From Sphingomonas sp. (GTDB lineage: Bacteria; Pseudomonadota; Alphaproteobacteria; Sphingomonadales; Sphingomonadaceae): a stretch of 64,000 nt of DNA. The stretch spans positions 248,001 to 312,000 of the forward strand of contig NZ_JAGHZV010000001.1 of NCBI RefSeq assembly GCF_017745215.1, given 5' to 3'. How positions within the stretch are numbered: position 1 is the stretch's first letter; the number at the start of each line of letters is the position of its first letter. The translations under genes and the position numbers were made by a program. Below the pieces are notes generated by a model. The model was not told the DNA's origin. It did not search any database and saw only the letters and a list, made by a program, of their open reading frames with translations. Positions 61,805 to 64,000 of the stretch are shown here, piece after piece.

Positions 61805-63253
61805 ATGTCCCGCCCGCTGAAGCTCGACCCGGACCGCCTCTTCCCCGCCGAGGAGCGCACGCGCGGCATCGCGCGCGCGCTCTACGCCGAGGTGGCGGGC
61901 CTGCCGATCATCAGCCCGCACGGGCACACCGACCCGACCTGGTTCTCGACCAACGCCAATTGGTCGAACGCCACCGAGCTGTTCCTCGCGCCCGACCACT
62001 ACATCTACCGCATGCTCTATTCGCAGGGCATTGCGCTGGCGGACCTGGGCGTGCCCGACCTGGGTGGCCGGCCGGACACCGATCCGCGCAAGTCGTGGCG
62101 GATCTTCGCCGAGAACGCGCACCTGTTCCGCGGCACGCCGTCGAGCCTATGGCTGGGGCATGTGTTCGGCGAAGTGTTCGGCTTCGACGTGGCGCTCGAT
62201 GCCTCGACTGCGGATCATTATTACGACACGATCAACGCCAAGCTCGCGACCGACGCGTTCAAGCCCCGCGCGCTGTTCGACCGGTTCGGGATCGAGTTCC
62301 TCGCCACCACCGAGGGGCCGCAGGACGACCTCTCGCCGCACCATGCCATCCACGCCTCGGGCTGGAAGGGCAGGGTGGTCACCACCTATCGCCCCGACGC
62401 GGTGATCGACGTCGAGCATGAGCAGTTCAGGGGCGCGATGAAGGTCTTCGCCGAGAAGACGGGCGAGGACGTCTACAGCTGGAAGGGCTATCTCGCCGCG
62501 CACCGCAAGCGCCGCGCCGACTTCCGCGCGGCGGGCGCGACCGCGACCGATCATGGCCACATCACCGCGCAGACCGCGAACCTCGGCGCCGACGAAGCTG
62601 AGCGGCTATTCAACACCATCCTCTCGGACGGCTGGACCGCCGGCGATGCCGAGCTGTTCCGCGCGCAGATGCTCACCGAGATGGCGGCGATGTCCGCCGA
62701 GGACGGGATGGTGATGCAAATCCACCCGGGCTCGTTCCGCAACCACAATGGCGGGCTGTTCAGGAGCCATGGCCGCGACAAGGGCGCGGACATCCCGCTG
62801 CGCACCGACTATGTCAACGCGCTCAAGCCGCTGCTCGACCGCTTCGGCACCTCGTCCGATCTCTCGATCATCCTCTTCACGCTCGACGAGACGACCTATG
62901 CGCGTGAGCTGGCGCCGCTAGCGGGGCACTATCCCTGCCTCAAGCTGGGCCCGGCCTGGTGGTTCCACGACAGCCCCGAAGGGATGCGCCGCTTCCGCGA
63001 GATGACTACCGAGACCGCGGGCTTCTACAACACCGTCGGCTTCAACGACGACACGCGGGCGTTCCTCTCGATCCCCGCGCGCCACGACGTCGCGCGGCGC
63101 GTCGACTGCGCCTTCCTCGCGCGGCTGGTGGCGGAGGGGCGGCTGCTCGATTGGGAAGCGGCCGAACTGGCGTACGACCTCACCAACGGACTGGTGCGCA
63201 AGGCGTACAAGCTCGACGAGCCGGCGCCGGCCCCGGTTGCGGCGGCGGCTTGA
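61805..63253 (+). CDS. uxaC: Glucuronate (uronate) isomerase UxaC
   Basis: A 482-residue metal-dependent isomerase converting D-glucuronate to D-fructuronate (and D-galacturonate to D-tagaturonate). Motifs: IISPHGHTDP near residue 40 (the H-x-H metal pair), LWLGHVFGEVFGF, EFLATTEGPQDDL, MVMQIHPGSFRNHNG, and GFNDDTRAFLSIPARHDVARR near the end. It follows the transporter by 12 nt. The next enzyme, fructuronate reductase (UxuB), is not in the window. Confidence 0.97.
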   Translation: MSRPLKLDPDRLFPAEERTRGIARALYAEVAGLPIISPHGHTDPTWFSTNANWSNATELFLAPDHYIYRMLYSQGIALADLGVPDLGGRPDTDPRKSWRIFAENAHLFRGTPSSLWLGHVFGEVFGFDVALDASTADHYYDTINAKLATDAFKPRALFDRFGIEFLATTEGPQDDLSPHHAIHASGWKGRVVTTYRPDAVIDVEHEQFRGAMKVFAEKTGEDVYSWKGYLAAHRKRRADFRAAGATATDHGHITAQTANLGADEAERLFNTILSDGWTAGDAELFRAQMLTEMAAMSAEDGMVMQIHPGSFRNHNGGLFRSHGRDKGADIPLRTDYVNALKPLLDRFGTSSDLSIILFTLDETTYARELAPLAGHYPCLKLGPAWWFHDSPEGMRRFREMTTETAGFYNTVGFNDDTRAFLSIPARHDVARRVDCAFLARLVAEGRLLDWEAAELAYDLTNGLVRKAYKLDEPAPAPVAAAA

Positions 63254-63282
63254 GCGTGTCGACGCAAGAATGCACCACTAGC

Positions 63283-63363
63283 CGTCATCCCGGCGAAAGC
63301 CGGGACCCAGGGCCGCGAGCGATGTCCTTTGTAACCCTGGGTCCCGGCTTTCGCCGGGATGAC
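63283..63363. repeat. REP-like paired palindrome, copy 9
   Basis: Inverted arms of the family between uxaC and the sugar kinase gene, ending 20 nt before the kinase ATG. Confidence 0.9.
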
Positions 63364-63383
63364 GGTTTAGAATTGGGGATGGA

Positions 63384-64000
63384 ATGACCATCGTTTTCTT
63401 CGGCGAGCTGCTGCTCCGCCTCTCCTCGCCGGGCCGCGAACTGCTGCTCCAGTCGCCGAGGCTCGACGTCTGCGTCGGCGGTGCGGAGGCCAATGTCGCC
63501 GTCGGCCTTGCCAGCCTCGGCCACAGCGTGCGGATGGTGAGCGCGGTTCCCGACAACGCGCTCGGCCGCGCCGCGGTGAGCACGATCCGTGGGCATGGTG
63601 CCGACGTCTCGGGGGTGCAGACGCTCGCCGGGCGGATGGGCCTCTATTTCCTCGCGCCCGGTGCCGGCCTGCGCGCCTCGGAGATCGTCTACGACCGCGC
63701 CGGCTCGAGCTTCGCCACCGCGCCCGCCGATGCCTTCGACTGGCCCGCGCTGCTGCAGGGCGCGAGCCGGCTTCACCTCTCGGGCATCACCCCGGCGCTC
63801 GGCCCCGCGACCAGCGCCGCGGCGATCGCCGCCGCCGAAGCCGCAGCCGCAGCCGGCGTGCCTGTCTCGTTCGACGGCAACTACCGCGCCAAGCTCTGGG
63901 AAGCCTGGGACAGCGACCCCAAATCGGTGCTCACCACGCTGATCGGCCATGCCGACATCCTGTTCGGCAACCACCGCGACATCTCGCTGCTGCTCGGCAC
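63384..64000 (+). CDS. PfkB-family sugar kinase, 2-keto-3-deoxygluconate kinase-like (partial)
   Basis: The first 205 residues of a PfkB-family kinase cut by the window edge: MTIVFFGELLLRLSSPGRE, then VCVGGAEANVAVGLASLGH (the substrate-binding GGAEANVA of KdgK-type kinases), GADVSGVQT and GRMGLYFLAPGAG, and VPVSFDGNYRAKLW. With UxaC and ManD in the same locus, phosphorylation of 2-keto-3-deoxygluconate to KDPG is the likely reaction. Read-through from uxaC is possible despite the REP. Confidence 0.9.
   Translation, partial: MTIVFFGELLLRLSSPGRELLLQSPRLDVCVGGAEANVAVGLASLGHSVRMVSAVPDNALGRAAVSTIRGHGADVSGVQTLAGRMGLYFLAPGAGLRASEIVYDRAGSSFATAPADAFDWPALLQGASRLHLSGITPALGPATSAAAIAAAEAAAAAGVPVSFDGNYRAKLWEAWDSDPKSVLTTLIGHADILFGNHRDISLLLG

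Overview
The window is a stretch of high-GC chromosome from an alphaproteobacterium, most likely a sphingomonad (Sphingomonas or a close relative). This rests on a D-mannonate dehydratase that I recall as close to the Novosphingobium enzyme, a PEPxxWA C-terminal sorting signal, the secB / Tim44-like / mltA / Smr gene block, very large TonB-dependent receptors in sugar loci, and at least nine paired copies of a REP-like palindrome (GTCATCCCGGCGAAAGCCGG...). Species assignment is inference; no rRNA gene is present.

Layout. 1-2750: metE behind a cobalamin riboswitch. 2772-12242: accessory and ubiquinone genes, namely an MFS exporter, a secreted DUF1349-like protein, a VOC protein, a membrane protein, a TetR repressor facing a PhlG-like C-C hydrolase and an FAD oxidase, then ubiB and ubiE. 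12328-15463: mutM, rpsT and dnaA. 15693-26949: CAP-domain protein, trpS, murJ, secB, Tim44-like protein, mltA, Smr protein, a GGDEF-EAL protein, dapE and a cupin. 27002-34513: DUF1624 acyltransferase, GST, chemoreceptor, trmO, a zinc-type dehydrogenase, an HTH/DUF2975 pair and a retropepsin-PDZ protein. 34733-37816: the conserved rpmH-rnpA-yidD-yidC-engB block (minus strand). 38298-42763: PEP-CTERM protein, comM, a two-gene FecR locus and tRNA-Leu(CAA). 43832-64000: a large carbohydrate locus.

The carbohydrate locus is the most interesting part. On the minus strand a 1004-residue TonB-dependent receptor is followed by two flavin-dependent tryptophan-halogenase-like proteins, a SapC-family protein, a JmjC/cupin_8 2-oxoglutarate-type oxygenase and a LacI repressor, most of them with overlapping start and stop codons. 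Divergently, a secreted GH3 glycosidase and an MFS transporter are followed by a GntR regulator, ManD, a secreted phosphoesterase, an ExuT-type transporter, UxaC and the start of a KdgK-like kinase. Together these would take up and cleave an oligosaccharide and feed hexuronate through fructuronate, mannonate and 2-keto-3-deoxygluconate. The fructuronate reductase (UxuB) step is not in the window. Five LacI-type palindromes lie between the receptor and GH3 genes, a related one lies before the ExuT-UxaC genes, and a GntR-type palindrome overlaps the manD promoter. What the halogenase / SapC / oxygenase module does beside a sugar receptor is not established, as far as I know.

Other points: the only canonical start for rnpA lies upstream of rpmH, so rpmH may be wholly nested in rnpA; repeat elements are read in frame in two genes (a signal peptide and an Smr linker); and the MutM zinc finger lacks one cysteine.
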